From: Rhizobium sp. Root482
Lineage (GTDB): Bacteria; Pseudomonadota; Alphaproteobacteria; Rhizobiales; Rhizobiaceae
Reading direction: 5' to 3'
Assembly: GCF_001426565.1 (NCBI RefSeq)
Contig: NZ_LMFA01000010.1
Coordinates: forward strand, 1 to 64,000
DNA: 64,000 nucleotides
Below, piece by piece: positions 34,573 through 44,871 of the stretch; the first letter of the stretch is position 1; every line of letters begins with the position of its first letter. The position numbers and the translations under genes were made by a program. The notes under the pieces were generated by a model that was not told the DNA's origin, did not search any database, and saw only the letters and a list, made by a program, of their open reading frames with translations.

Positions 34573-35162
34573 GCACCATGATTCCGGCCGAAAGCCGTCC
34601 GCCCCGGACAGTCACGCTCTGGCTTTTCGCCTGCGCCGCGGTTCTTCTGCTGCAGGTCCTCATCCAATACTGGATGGGCCGCACGCCGATCTGCGAATGC
34701 GGCTATATCAAGCTGTTCGAGCCGGTTGCCAACGGCCCGGGCAATTCGCAGCACCTGGCCGACTGGTACACGCCCTCGCATATCATCCACGGTTTCCTGT
34801 TCTACGGCCTTGCCCATCTTACGATGCGCAACAAGCCGCTGGCCGCCAAGCTGCTCCTGGCGCTGGTGATCGAATCCGGCTGGGAAATTCTCGAAAATTC
34901 ACCCCTGATCATCGACCGCTACCGCACGGCGACAATCTCGCTCGACTATTACGGCGACAGCATCCTCAATTCGGCCATGGACACGATCTTCATGGCGCTC
35001 GGCTTCTTCTTCGCCTGGCGGGCGCCGGTCGCGGTCACGGTGGCCATTGCCATCGCCTTCGAGATTTTCACCGGCTGGCTGATCCGCGACAATCTCACTT
35101 TGAACGTGCTGATGCTGGTCTATCCGCTGGATGCGGTGAAGGCCTGGCAGGGCGGTGTTTGA
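34569..35162 (+). CDS. DUF2585 family membrane protein
   Basis: A 197-residue inner-membrane protein of the uncharacterised DUF2585 (UPF0314) family, with four or five hydrophobic segments. The conserved [16 protein letters not shown] and [19 protein letters not shown] motifs (about residues 35-75) hold two cysteines and several histidines of a possible metal or catalytic site. [13 protein letters not shown] is another family motif. GTG 34569 overlaps the ispZ stop; ATG 34578 is also possible. Overlap with ispZ suggests a linked envelope function. Confidence 0.85.
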   Translation: MSTMIPAESRPPRTVTLWLFACAAVLLLQVLIQYWMGRTPICECGYIKLFEPVANGPGNSQHLADWYTPSHIIHGFLFYGLAHLTMRNKPLAAKLLLALVIESGWEILENSPLIIDRYRTATISLDYYGDSILNSAMDTIFMALGFFFAWRAPVAVTVAIAIAFEIFTGWLIRDNLTLNVLMLVYPLDAVKAWQGGV

Positions 35163-35202
35163 GGTGACAGTGGATCACGTTGGACACTGACGTTCGGGGC
35201 TT

Positions 35203-35333
35203 CACCCCCTCTGTCACTGCGTGACATCTCCCCCCCTCAAGGGGGAGATCATTCTTTTCCCTTGAAGGCACCAGGCTCTCGGTCAATCTCCCCCCTTGAG
35301 GGGGAGATGTCGGCGTCGCCGACAGAGGGGGTA
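35203..35333. repeat. Palindromic repeat, family A (copy 3)
   Basis: A 131-base element with the family-A ends: CACCCCCTCTGTC plus a GTCACTGCGTGAC hairpin and ATCTCCCCC/GGGGGAGAT on the left, and the inverted set with GTCGGCGTCGCCGAC on the right. It lies between the convergent DUF2585 and ccmG genes, where it could act as a terminator for both. Confidence 0.88.
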
Positions 35334-35367
35334 AGCCCTCCAAGCCCACCAGACTCCAGAGAATGAA

Positions 35368-35997
35368 TTACGTCCCCGCCAACGCCTTCTCGATCGCCGG
35401 ATAGAGGCCTTCCTTCAGGCTGCGCTCGTCGAACGGGCCGACGCGCTTGTAGACGATGGTGCCGGATGCATCGACGAGGTAGGATTCCGGGATGCCGTAG
35501 ACGCCCCAGTCGATCGCCGCCTTGCCGCGTGGATCGATACCGATGGCCGAGAACGGATTGCCGAGTTCGCCGAGGAAGCGCAGCGCATTCTCGGACTGGT
35601 CCTTGTAGTTGATGCCGACCACCGTCAGCCGCTTATCCTTGGAAAGTTCCAGGATGATCGGGTGCTCGTCGCGGCAGGGCACGCACCAGGACGCCCAGAC
35701 ATTGACCAGCGTCAGCCTGCCCTTGATGGCCGCATCGGTGAGCGCCGGCATGGCGGCGTTGCCAAGTCTGGCACCTTCCAGCGGCGGCAGGGCAAGCGAT
35801 GGCGCCTTGGTGCCGATCAGGGCCGAGGGGATTTCGCTGATATTGCGGCCGGAGCCGAGCTGGCTCCAGAACAGTGCCGCCAGGGCAACGAAGATCAAGA
35901 GCGGCAGGACCGCCAAAACCAGGCGTATCCGCCCCGGTGACTGGCTGGAGGGCGGCTGGCCTTCAACCGACCTTTCGTCAGGCGTTTCGACACTCAT
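35368..35997 (-). CDS. ccmG: Thiol:disulfide interchange protein CcmG/DsbE
   Basis: A 209-residue membrane-anchored thioredoxin-like protein that keeps apocytochrome c CXXCH cysteines reduced for haem attachment. One N-terminal transmembrane helix (about 25-45) is followed by a periplasmic thioredoxin domain with WASWCVPCRDEHP (Cys105 and Cys108). The GIPESYLVD cis-Pro loop is replaced by GIPESY, as usual for CcmG. ATG 35997 overlaps the ccmD stop (ATGA). It is the last gene of the ccmABCDG cluster; ccmE, F and H are not in the window. Confidence 0.94.
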   Translation of the reverse strand: MSVETPDERSVEGQPPSSQSPGRIRLVLAVLPLLIFVALAALFWSQLGSGRNISEIPSALIGTKAPSLALPPLEGARLGNAAMPALTDAAIKGRLTLVNVWASWCVPCRDEHPIILELSKDKRLTVVGINYKDQSENALRFLGELGNPFSAIGIDPRGKAAIDWGVYGIPESYLVDASGTIVYKRVGPFDERSLKEGLYPAIEKALAGT

Positions 35998-36164
35998 TTC
36001 GTCTCTCCGCCCGCCTGCGAACGACGGCGGATACCGGCCTCCTCCAGCGCCCGCAATTCACGACGGCGGTTGCGCCCGTCGACGAGCACCCAGAGGACGA
36101 GGCCCGCCAGTATGACGGCTGCAAAGGCATAGCTGGCGAAGACATAGGCTGCATGGCTCATCAT
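35994..36164 (-). CDS. ccmD: Haem exporter protein CcmD
   Basis: A 56-residue, single-helix protein (about 5-27 hydrophobic: YVFASYAFAAVILAGLVLWV) with a basic tail (DGRNRRREL...). It releases holo-CcmE from the CcmABC complex. The start is at one of two ATGs, 36164 or 36161. It lies 2 bases after ccmC and overlaps ccmG by 4, which with its size and topology identifies it. Confidence 0.9.
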   Translation of the reverse strand: MMSHAAYVFASYAFAAVILAGLVLWVLVDGRNRRRELRALEEAGIRRRSQAGGETK

Positions 36165-36166
36165 CG

Positions 36167-36928
36167 TCACGCCTCCCGGCCGGCGCTGCGGGCCGCCTGC
36201 CGGCGCATCGACGTCACCCGGCGGCGCCAGATCTCGTTGCGCATCGCGGCGATGTGCAGGGTAAAGAACAGGACCGTGAAGGCGGCCGCCATGACCAGGA
36301 GCGGCCAGAGGAATTCCGGATCGATGGTCGGGCCGTCCAGGCGAAGCACGCTTGCCGGCTGGTGCAGCGTGTTCCACCACTCCACCGAGAATTTGATGAT
36401 CGGGATATTGACGAAGCCGACGAGGATCAGCACGGCCGAGGCCTTTGCCGCCTTGCCCGGCTCGTCCATCGCCCGATTGAGCGCGATCAGGCCGAGATAC
36501 ATGAGAAACAGCACGAAGACGGAGGTCAGCCGCGCATCCCAGACCCACCAGGTGCCCCACATCGGCTTACCCCAGAGCGAGCCGGTAACGAGCGCCAGAA
36601 GCGTGAAGCTGGCACCGATCGGGGCCGCGGCGCGGGCGGCGACATCGGCCAGCGGATGCCGCCAGACCAGCGTGCCGAGCGCCGAGATCGCCATCACCGT
36701 GTAGCACATCATCGACAACCAGGCGGCAGGCACATGCACATACATGATGCGCACCGTCTCGCCCTGCTGGTAATCGCCCTCCGTCGTGAAGGACAGGTAG
36801 AGCCCGATGGCCAGCAGCACGGCGCTGAGGACGGCCAGCCAGGGCAGGACAAGCGCCGAAAGCCCGAGGAACCGGGTGGGGTTGGCAAGGTCGCTGAATT
36901 TGCGGATGGCCAGGCTGTTTTCGTTCAT
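36167..36928 (-). CDS. ccmC: Haem exporter protein CcmC
   Basis: A 253-residue inner-membrane protein with six helices that loads haem onto CcmE. The tryptophan-rich haem-handling motif WGTWWVWDARLTS (about residues 123-135) faces the periplasm, with conserved flanking His residues (MYVHVPAAW and WRHPLAD). It is 61 bases downstream of ccmB on the minus strand. The ccmC-ccmD-ccmG order is standard for rhizobia. Confidence 0.96.
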   Translation of the reverse strand: MNENSLAIRKFSDLANPTRFLGLSALVLPWLAVLSAVLLAIGLYLSFTTEGDYQQGETVRIMYVHVPAAWLSMMCYTVMAISALGTLVWRHPLADVAARAAAPIGASFTLLALVTGSLWGKPMWGTWWVWDARLTSVFVLFLMYLGLIALNRAMDEPGKAAKASAVLILVGFVNIPIIKFSVEWWNTLHQPASVLRLDGPTIDPEFLWPLLVMAAAFTVLFFTLHIAAMRNEIWRRRVTSMRRQAARSAGREA

Positions 36929-36989
36929 GATGGTTCTTTAACCCCGAAGGCGCTTGTCTTCAATGCATCTCGTGCGGTCGCGATCCGCG

Positions 36990-37649
36990 TCAGTCGGACG
37001 CGGACCTGAGCGCCAGTGCCGCCGCGAGCGGCCCGATCACCGCAAAGAACAGCGTGATCGCCAGCAATATCATCAAGGGCGGCAGGAACGGGGCCGGATC
37101 CTCCACCGCCGCGTAGGACGCGCTGACGCCGAAGATCAGGACCGGAATGGCGAGCGGCAGGACCAGGATGGAGACGAGCAGCCCGCCGCGCGGCAAGGTC
37201 ACGGCAACGGCCGCACCGGCAGCGCCGATCAGCGTGACGGCGGGCGTTCCGACGAGGAGCGTCAGCATGGTCGCGCCGATGGCGATCTCGCTCATATTCA
37301 TGAACAATCCCAAAACCGGAGAGGCGATCACCAGCGGCAGGCCGGTCGCCGTCCAGTGCGCCAGGCATTTTACCAGCACGGTTACGACCAGCGGCGTCTC
37401 CTGCATCAGCATCAGGTCGAGCGACCCGTCCTCGCGCTCCGCCTGGAACAGCCGGTCGAGCCCGAGCAGCGAGGCAAGCAACGCCCCGATCCACAAGATC
37501 GCCGGGCCGATCCGCGACAGGAGATTGAGATCGGGCCCGACCGCGAACGGCACGACCGCGACGACCGTGAGGAAAAACAGCACCCCGATCAGCGCCCCGC
37601 CGCCGGCGCGCACGGAGAGTTTGAGGTCGCGGAGGAAGAGGGAGATCAT
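36990..37649 (-). CDS. ccmB: Haem exporter protein CcmB
   Basis: A 219-residue membrane component of the CcmAB ABC complex, which uses ATP to release holo-CcmE. About six hydrophobic segments and the conserved ILWIGALLASLLGLDRLFQAEREDGSLD region (read in pieces ILWIGALLASLLGLDRLFQ and EREDGSLDLML) near residues 50-80 identify it. It starts at ATG 37649. In most rhizobia ccmA and ccmB are nearly contiguous; here a family-A repeat of about 170 bases lies between them. Confidence 0.95.
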   Translation of the reverse strand: MISLFLRDLKLSVRAGGGALIGVLFFLTVVAVVPFAVGPDLNLLSRIGPAILWIGALLASLLGLDRLFQAEREDGSLDLMLMQETPLVVTVLVKCLAHWTATGLPLVIASPVLGLFMNMSEIAIGATMLTLLVGTPAVTLIGAAGAAVAVTLPRGGLLVSILVLPLAIPVLIFGVSASYAAVEDPAPFLPPLMILLAITLFFAVIGPLAAALALRSASD

Positions 37650-37678
37650 CGGGACGCTCTCACTTCACTGAGGCTTTC

Positions 37679-37846
37679 ACCCCCCTCTGTCACTTCGTGA
37701 CATCTCCCCCTCAAGGGGGGAGATTGGGCCTTGAGGCCGCTGCGAAGCTCTGTCTCCCACACAAGAGAAGCTTGCGCCGGGTAGGAGGTATCCTCCAGCC
37801 GATCTCCCCCCTTGAGGGGGAGATGCCCGACAGGGCAGAGGGGGGT
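37679..37846. repeat. Palindromic repeat, family A, between ccmA and ccmB
   Basis: A 168-base element with the same ends as the copy in ftsY: CACCCCCCTCTGTC with a GTCACTTCGTGAC hairpin on the left, and ATCTCCCCCC...GGGAGATGCCCGACAGGGCAGAGGGGGGTG (read in parts) on the right. The middle shares short blocks with the reverse complement of the ftsY copy (CTGGAG, ACCTCCT, CAAGCT), so the two are probably the same element. It separates ccmA from ccmB. Confidence 0.88.
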
Positions 37847-37866
37847 GTTCGCGGCAAATTCGATCC

Positions 37867-38511
37867 TCAAATCAACTCCTCCCCTACGCTCGCAAATCCC
37901 GTCATCCGCAATTCCATCGCCTCCACACCGAGCGGCTGGTGCGTTGCCGCCACCACGATGCCGCCAGCGGCGAGATGCTGCGTTGTCAATCCGGCGAACA
38001 GGCGATCTGCGCTGGCGTCCAACGCCGCTGTCGGCTCGTCGAGCAGCCAGATCGGCCGGTATGCGACCAGAAGCTTGGCCATGGCCATGCGGCGCTGCTG
38101 GCCGGCCGACAGATAGCCGAAGGGCAGATGCGAAATGCCGGCGAGCCCGACGGCCTCGACCGCCGCCTCGATCCCGACGCCGTGGCCGTTGGCCGAATCA
38201 CCCATGAAGCTTTTCCAGAAGGCGAGATTTTCCGTCACGGTCAGTTCGCGCTTCATGGCGTTTCGATGCCCGAGATAATGGCAAAGCTCGCGCGGATGGC
38301 CGATCTCTGCGGGCGCGCCCTCAAGCCGAACGGTGCCGGAAAGGGTCTCCAACAGCCCGGCCAGGACCCGCAGCAAAGTCGACTTCCCCGACCCGTTCGG
38401 CCCCGTCACCACAACGGCTTGCCCGGCCGAAAGAACAAAGGAAATATCGTGAAAAATCAGGTCCTCGCCGCGCTGCGCACTAAGACCTTCGACGACGAGG
38501 CGGATCGGCAT
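37867..38511 (-). CDS. ccmA: Haem exporter ATPase CcmA
   Basis: A 214-residue ABC ATPase of the cytochrome-c maturation system. Walker A GPNGSGKSTLLRVLAG (about 38-53), signature LSAGQQRRMAMAKLL, Walker B WLLDEPTAALD, and a switch His (AATHQPL) are intact. It is the first gene of the minus-strand ccm cluster and forms a complex with CcmB, CcmC and CcmD. It is divergent from acnA with 261 bases between, in which I could not define clear promoter boxes. Confidence 0.95.
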   Translation of the reverse strand: MPIRLVVEGLSAQRGEDLIFHDISFVLSAGQAVVVTGPNGSGKSTLLRVLAGLLETLSGTVRLEGAPAEIGHPRELCHYLGHRNAMKRELTVTENLAFWKSFMGDSANGHGVGIEAAVEAVGLAGISHLPFGYLSAGQQRRMAMAKLLVAYRPIWLLDEPTAALDASADRLFAGLTTQHLAAGGIVVAATHQPLGVEAMELRMTGFASVGEELI

Positions 38512-38772
38512 TCACATTCCCTTTACGACATTCGTCGCAACGCAAAAAATTGTCTCAAATTGACCGCGTCCGGTCTGGCACGTTCCGGCGAAATTATCTA
38601 TAACCGCCCCAACACGCCAGCGGTCGGCGTGAATTTCATCCTAGCGCCGAACATGGAAATGATTTTCCAGGTACGGACAGCGGAAATGACCGTACCCGCA
38701 TCCCATATCGCGCATCAATGCGTTCGGGCGTTCGTACGTCAGTTTTGGCGATCAAACGGAACGGGGTAACCA

Positions 38773-41463
<2,691 letters not shown>

Positions 41464-41479
41464 TCATCGCACTCAAACG

Positions 41480-41510
41480 AAAGCCGGGGCCAGCGATGGT
41501 CCCGGCTTTT
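41480..41510 (+). terminator. Intrinsic terminator of acnA
   Basis: AAAGCCGGG (41480-41488) pairs with CCCGGCTTT (41501-41509) around a 12-base loop and ends in TTTT. It lies 16 bases after the acnA stop codon. Confidence 0.85.
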
Positions 41511-41626
41511 GCATGCCGGTCCCTGTATCCGCGCCTCACTCCAACGTGACTTTCTGTTGAAGGAGGGGCGGCGTATGAAGAGGCAGGCGATCTCTTCGCC
41601 GTTCAACGTCTCCGAATGGAAATCCG

Positions 41627-42400
41627 ATGCTCCGACACAGTATCGTCCGCCGCGCCCTTGTTGCCTGCGGTCTTGTCGCCTGCGGTTCCGGCCTCGCCGC
41701 GCTGCCGGCGACCGCGCGCGACCTGGCAGCCCCGACCGGCGTCGTGGAACTGTTCACCAGCCAGGGTTGCTCCTCCTGTCCGCCGGCCGATGCGGCCCTG
41801 AAGCGGCTGATCGACGACGGCAAGGTCGTGGCACTGGCTTATCACGTCGATTACTGGAATTATCTCGGCTGGGCCGACACGCTCGCCTCCAAGGACAATA
41901 CCGCCCGGCAATATGCCTATGCGCGGATGCTCGGCCGCAACGGCGTCTATACGCCCCAGGCCGTGCTCAACGGCCGCAGCCATGTCAACGGCGCCGATCT
42001 TGCCGGTATCAACAGCCGGCTCCTGGCCATGGCCGATGGCGGCGAGGGACTTGACGTCCCGGTCGAGGCCCGCGTCGGCGGCGACGAGATCGATATCAAG
42101 GTGGGGGCGGGCAAGGGAAAGGCCAATGTCATTGTCGTCTATTTCGACCGCGAGCAAATGGTCGATGTCAAGCAGGGCGAAAATGGCGGCCGGAAGATCG
42201 CCTATTGGCATGCGGTGCGCGATGTCCAGACGATCGGCATGTGGGACGGCAAGCCGGCCAGCTTTGTGTTGCCGGCCTCGATCCTCGACCAGGGCAAGAA
42301 CGGCGGCTGCGCGGTCCTGTTGCAAACCATGAAGGACGCCGAAACCCCCGGAGCGATCCTTGGCGCCGCGGCGGTGGTCACCGGCACGGCGGCCGATTGA
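41627..42400 (+). CDS. DUF1223 family secreted protein
   Basis: A 257-residue periplasmic protein of unknown function. A signal peptide (about 1-30, with a hydrophobic ALVACGLVACGSGLAAL core) is followed by a thioredoxin-like fold with a redox pair in TSQGCSSCPPADAAL (about residues 47-50). The family motif VDYWNYLGWADTL follows, and GVYTPQAVLNGR contains the cis-Pro position. A thiol-disulphide role outside the cytoplasm is likely but unproven. It follows acnA after the terminator, so it should have its own promoter. Confidence 0.85.
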   Translation: MLRHSIVRRALVACGLVACGSGLAALPATARDLAAPTGVVELFTSQGCSSCPPADAALKRLIDDGKVVALAYHVDYWNYLGWADTLASKDNTARQYAYARMLGRNGVYTPQAVLNGRSHVNGADLAGINSRLLAMADGGEGLDVPVEARVGGDEIDIKVGAGKGKANVIVVYFDREQMVDVKQGENGGRKIAYWHAVRDVQTIGMWDGKPASFVLPASILDQGKNGGCAVLLQTMKDAETPGAILGAAAVVTGTAAD

Positions 42401-42782
42401 GGCCATTTTCGGATCTGGTTCGGCCCGGCAGCATCGAGGGGCTGGGGCTGAGGGTTCGAAGATGCCGGACCGAACCGGCCATGTCCCGGCAACTGGCATT
42501 GCCGACATGGCATCTGGAGCGGCCGTGCCCGGACGGGCTTGCTGACACTCCAGGCCGCGCCCCGCTGGCCCTTTGTCGGGATTTGGAAGCGCGGAGCCGA
42601 CACGCGAGAACAAGAAGCGGTGCCGGCGGCGGCGAGTGTCCTGTCGAAATGGGGCGCCGGTTTGACTGAAATGCGGCAGGCGGAAAAAAGTCTGCGGGCG
42701 AAGCCTTGGCTTGCGGCTTGCTTTTCGACGAAGGTCAGGCAAACTGTTTTGGTCCTGTCACAATACAAGGCCGGAATACGAT
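42401..42782. other. Intergenic region with an imperfect inverted repeat
   Basis: No gene is seen in 382 bases. An imperfect inverted repeat at 42417-42430 and 42463-42476 (GGTTCGG plus CCGGCA against TGCCGG plus CCGAACC) encloses a 32-base G-rich loop and may end the DUF1223 transcript. The rest, up to DUF2794, presumably includes that gene's promoter, which I could not define. Confidence 0.4.
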
Positions 42783-43190
42783 ATGACTGATCAGCCGGAT
42801 TTGCCGCAAGGCGAGGCCCGTTCCGAACGGCAGCAAGCGTCCAGCGTCGTCGTCCATCTGCACGAATATCGCGGCAAGGACCAGGATCAGCTTCCCATTA
42901 CCTTCCACCGCCGTGAACTGGACCTGATCCTCCGGGTCTATGGCCGCATGGTCGGCGACGGCGAATGGCGCGACTATGCCATGGACCACCTGCGCGACCG
43001 GGCGGTCTTTTCGGTGTTCAAGCGCTCAGGCGAGGCTCCGCTTTTCCGGATCGAGAAGAACCCGAAACTGGCCGCCAAGCAGGGCGCCTACAGCGTCGTC
43101 AATACCCATGGCACGATCCTGAAGCGCGGCCATGACCTGCAGCAGGTCCTCAAGATCTTTGACAAGATGCTGAAGCTGATCAAGACCTGA
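42783..43190 (+). CDS. DUF2794 family protein
   Basis: A 135-residue soluble protein of the alphaproteobacterial DUF2794 family. No enzyme motif is visible; the conserved pieces are VVHLHEYRGKDQ, ITFHRRELDLILRVYGRMV, AVFSVFKRSGEAPLFRIEKNP (read in parts) and LKRGHDLQQVLKIFDKMLKLI. The gene is found in most Rhizobiales next to acnA or DUF1223, so it is a conserved core gene without known function. The start at ATG 42783 lacks a strong ribosome-binding site. Confidence 0.85.
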   Translation: MTDQPDLPQGEARSERQQASSVVVHLHEYRGKDQDQLPITFHRRELDLILRVYGRMVGDGEWRDYAMDHLRDRAVFSVFKRSGEAPLFRIEKNPKLAAKQGAYSVVNTHGTILKRGHDLQQVLKIFDKMLKLIKT

Positions 43191-43215
43191 CGCCTCGTTC
43201 GCCAAATCGTAGCCG

Positions 43216-43773
43216 TCAGTCGCGATAGAGCGTATCGGGATAGACGCCGGGGGCCGGATCGGTGCCCAGCCCCTGCCCGAGCGGCAGCTGCATGAGGATC
43301 GTATCGAGCCAGCGGCCGTGCTTGAAGCCGGTGCCCTTCATCAGCCCGGTATGCTCGAAGCCAGCCGAGCGGTGAACCGCCACGGAGGCCGGATGCGCAC
43401 CGCCGATGACGGCGGTCATCTGCCGGAAGCCGAGCTCGGTGCAGCGGCGGATCAGTTCGGCCAGCAGCGCCCTGCCCACGCCCTTGCCCCGCGCCTCGGG
43501 CGCCAGATAGATCGAATCCTCGACAAGGAACCGGTAGGCCGCGCGGGTGCGGAAGGCTGAGGCATAGGCATAGCCGAGAAGCGTGCCGTCGGCATTGACC
43601 GCGGCGATATAGGGATAGCCATTGCCGATGATCGTTGAAAACCGCGTCGCCATCTCGGCCTCGTCGGGCGGCGTCAGTTCATAGGTGGCGATGCCGTTGG
43701 TGACGGATTCGCTATAGATCGCGGTGATGGCGGAAAGATCGGAAAGGGAGGCATTGCGCAGGGTGAACGACAT
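43216..43773 (-). CDS. GNAT acetyltransferase, phosphinothricin-type
   Basis: A 185-residue single-domain GNAT enzyme of the Pat/Bar/MddA branch, which acetylates phosphinothricin, methionine sulphone or related amino-acid analogues. The acetyl-CoA loop is EARGKGVGRALLAELIRR (about residues 92-109), and YAYASAFRTRAAYRFLVEDSIYL in parts (GYAYASAFRTRAAYRF) is typical of this branch. The natural substrate in this organism is unknown. It converges on DUF2794 with a 25-base gap. Confidence 0.88.
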   Translation of the reverse strand: MSFTLRNASLSDLSAITAIYSESVTNGIATYELTPPDEAEMATRFSTIIGNGYPYIAAVNADGTLLGYAYASAFRTRAAYRFLVEDSIYLAPEARGKGVGRALLAELIRRCTELGFRQMTAVIGGAHPASVAVHRSAGFEHTGLMKGTGFKHGRWLDTILMQLPLGQGLGTDPAPGVYPDTLYRD

Positions 43774-43863
43774 CGGGGAAACCTGGTTCGAACGGGCGGG
43801 CTTGGCCTATCTCATAATCCCAAGTCGCGGCCTGACAAATACTATTCTCGGATCGCGCGCATG

Positions 43864-43888
43864 AAAAAGGCGGCCGAAGCCGCCTTTT
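43864..43888 (-). terminator. Intrinsic terminator of the BAX-inhibitor-1 gene
   Basis: On the minus strand AAAAGGCGGC and GCCGCCTTTT form a stem with a TTCG loop followed by TTTTTC. It lies about 20 bases after the stop codon. Confidence 0.85.
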
Positions 43889-43908
43889 CCGAAGTCTGCT
43901 GGATGCTG

Positions 43909-44652
43909 CTATTCGCGGTTGCCGAGAAAGCGCAGCATGAACAGGAACAGGTTGATGAAGTCGAGATAGAGCGTCAGCGCGCCCATGATGGCCTTGCGGC
44001 CGGCGGCTTCGGCACTGTCTGCTTCGTAGTACATTTCCTTGATCTTCTGCGTGTCGTAAGCGGTGAGGCCTGCGAAGATCAGAACACCAATAGCCGAGAT
44101 CGCAAAATCAAGCGCCGACGAGGCGAGGAAGATGTTGACGATCGAGGCAATGATCAGGCCGAACAGACCCATCATCAGGAACGAACCCATGCCCGACAGG
44201 CTACGCTTGGTGGTGTAGCCGTAGAGCGACAGAGCGCCGAACGATGCGGCCGTGACGAAGAACGTCTGGGTGATGCTCTGGCCGGTGTAGATCATGAAGA
44301 TCGACGACAGGGAGAGACCCATCAGGCCGGCATAGACCCAGAAGGTGGTCTGCGCGGCGGATACGCTCATCGAATTGATGCGGAAGCTCATGTAGAAGAC
44401 GAGGGCCAGCGGCGCCAGCATGACAACCCATTTCAGCGGGCTTACATAGATCGCCTGGCCGAATGCGGTCAGTTGTCCGTCGGCAAAGGCGAACTGGAAC
44501 GCCGCAAAGGCGGCGATACCGGTGATCGCCAGGCCAAGCGCCATCAGGTTGTACACCTTGAGCATATAGGTGCGCAGACCCTGGTCGATCACGGCCCCGG
44601 CCTGCGCGCCGGCAGGCGACATTCGGGATTGGTAGTTTCTGAGATCAGCCAT
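43909..44652 (-). CDS. BAX-inhibitor-1 (YbhL/YccA) family membrane protein
   Basis: A 247-residue inner-membrane protein with seven hydrophobic segments, of the BI-1/TMBIM family (pH-sensitive Ca2+ leak in the one crystallised bacterial member; some members modulate FtsH). Conserved points are the GLALAITGIAAFAAF start of TM1 and the final TM with FLASSALDFAISAIGVLIFAGLTAYDTQKIKE read as IGVLIFAGLTAYDTQKIKEM, which holds the Asp of the C-terminal pair. ATG 44652 follows AGAGGAAACA. A conserved leader RNA may lie upstream. Confidence 0.93.
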   Translation of the reverse strand: MADLRNYQSRMSPAGAQAGAVIDQGLRTYMLKVYNLMALGLAITGIAAFAAFQFAFADGQLTAFGQAIYVSPLKWVVMLAPLALVFYMSFRINSMSVSAAQTTFWVYAGLMGLSLSSIFMIYTGQSITQTFFVTAASFGALSLYGYTTKRSLSGMGSFLMMGLFGLIIASIVNIFLASSALDFAISAIGVLIFAGLTAYDTQKIKEMYYEADSAEAAGRKAIMGALTLYLDFINLFLFMLRFLGNRE

Positions 44653-44659
44653 TGTTTCC

Positions 44660-44800
44660 TCTTTACAAGCCCCGGTGAAGTTACGGTGTCGGGCAGTGGC
44701 GCATACGGTTCGATGCCAGCCGATATACCCAGGCGCCGCTGCGGGGCTCCAGCATGCCTGCGTTGAATATGATGTCGAAATACGGCTTGCACAAGAGCGC
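44660..44800 (-). promoter_or_regulatory. Possible ybhL leader RNA region
   Basis: The 5' untranslated region of the BI-1 gene holds GC-rich inverted repeats, for example GGAGCCCCGCAGCGGCGCC-type pairing on the minus strand near 44733-44751. A conserved structured RNA called the ybhL motif is known upstream of such genes in alphaproteobacteria. I recognise the context, not the consensus, so this is a candidate to be tested with the covariance model. Confidence 0.3.
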
Positions 44801-44871
44801 CAGCCCCCGGAATCGCATGAAATCCGGCCTGGCAAGGCTTTCAGGGGTTAGCGTTAACGGTTAATTCGCCG

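Noticed and set aside
43861..44766. 301-residue plus-strand frame antisense to the BAX-inhibitor gene
   Set aside because: Low-information Arg/Glu/Gln-rich shadow; the minus strand has a seven-helix protein with a good ribosome-binding site and terminator.
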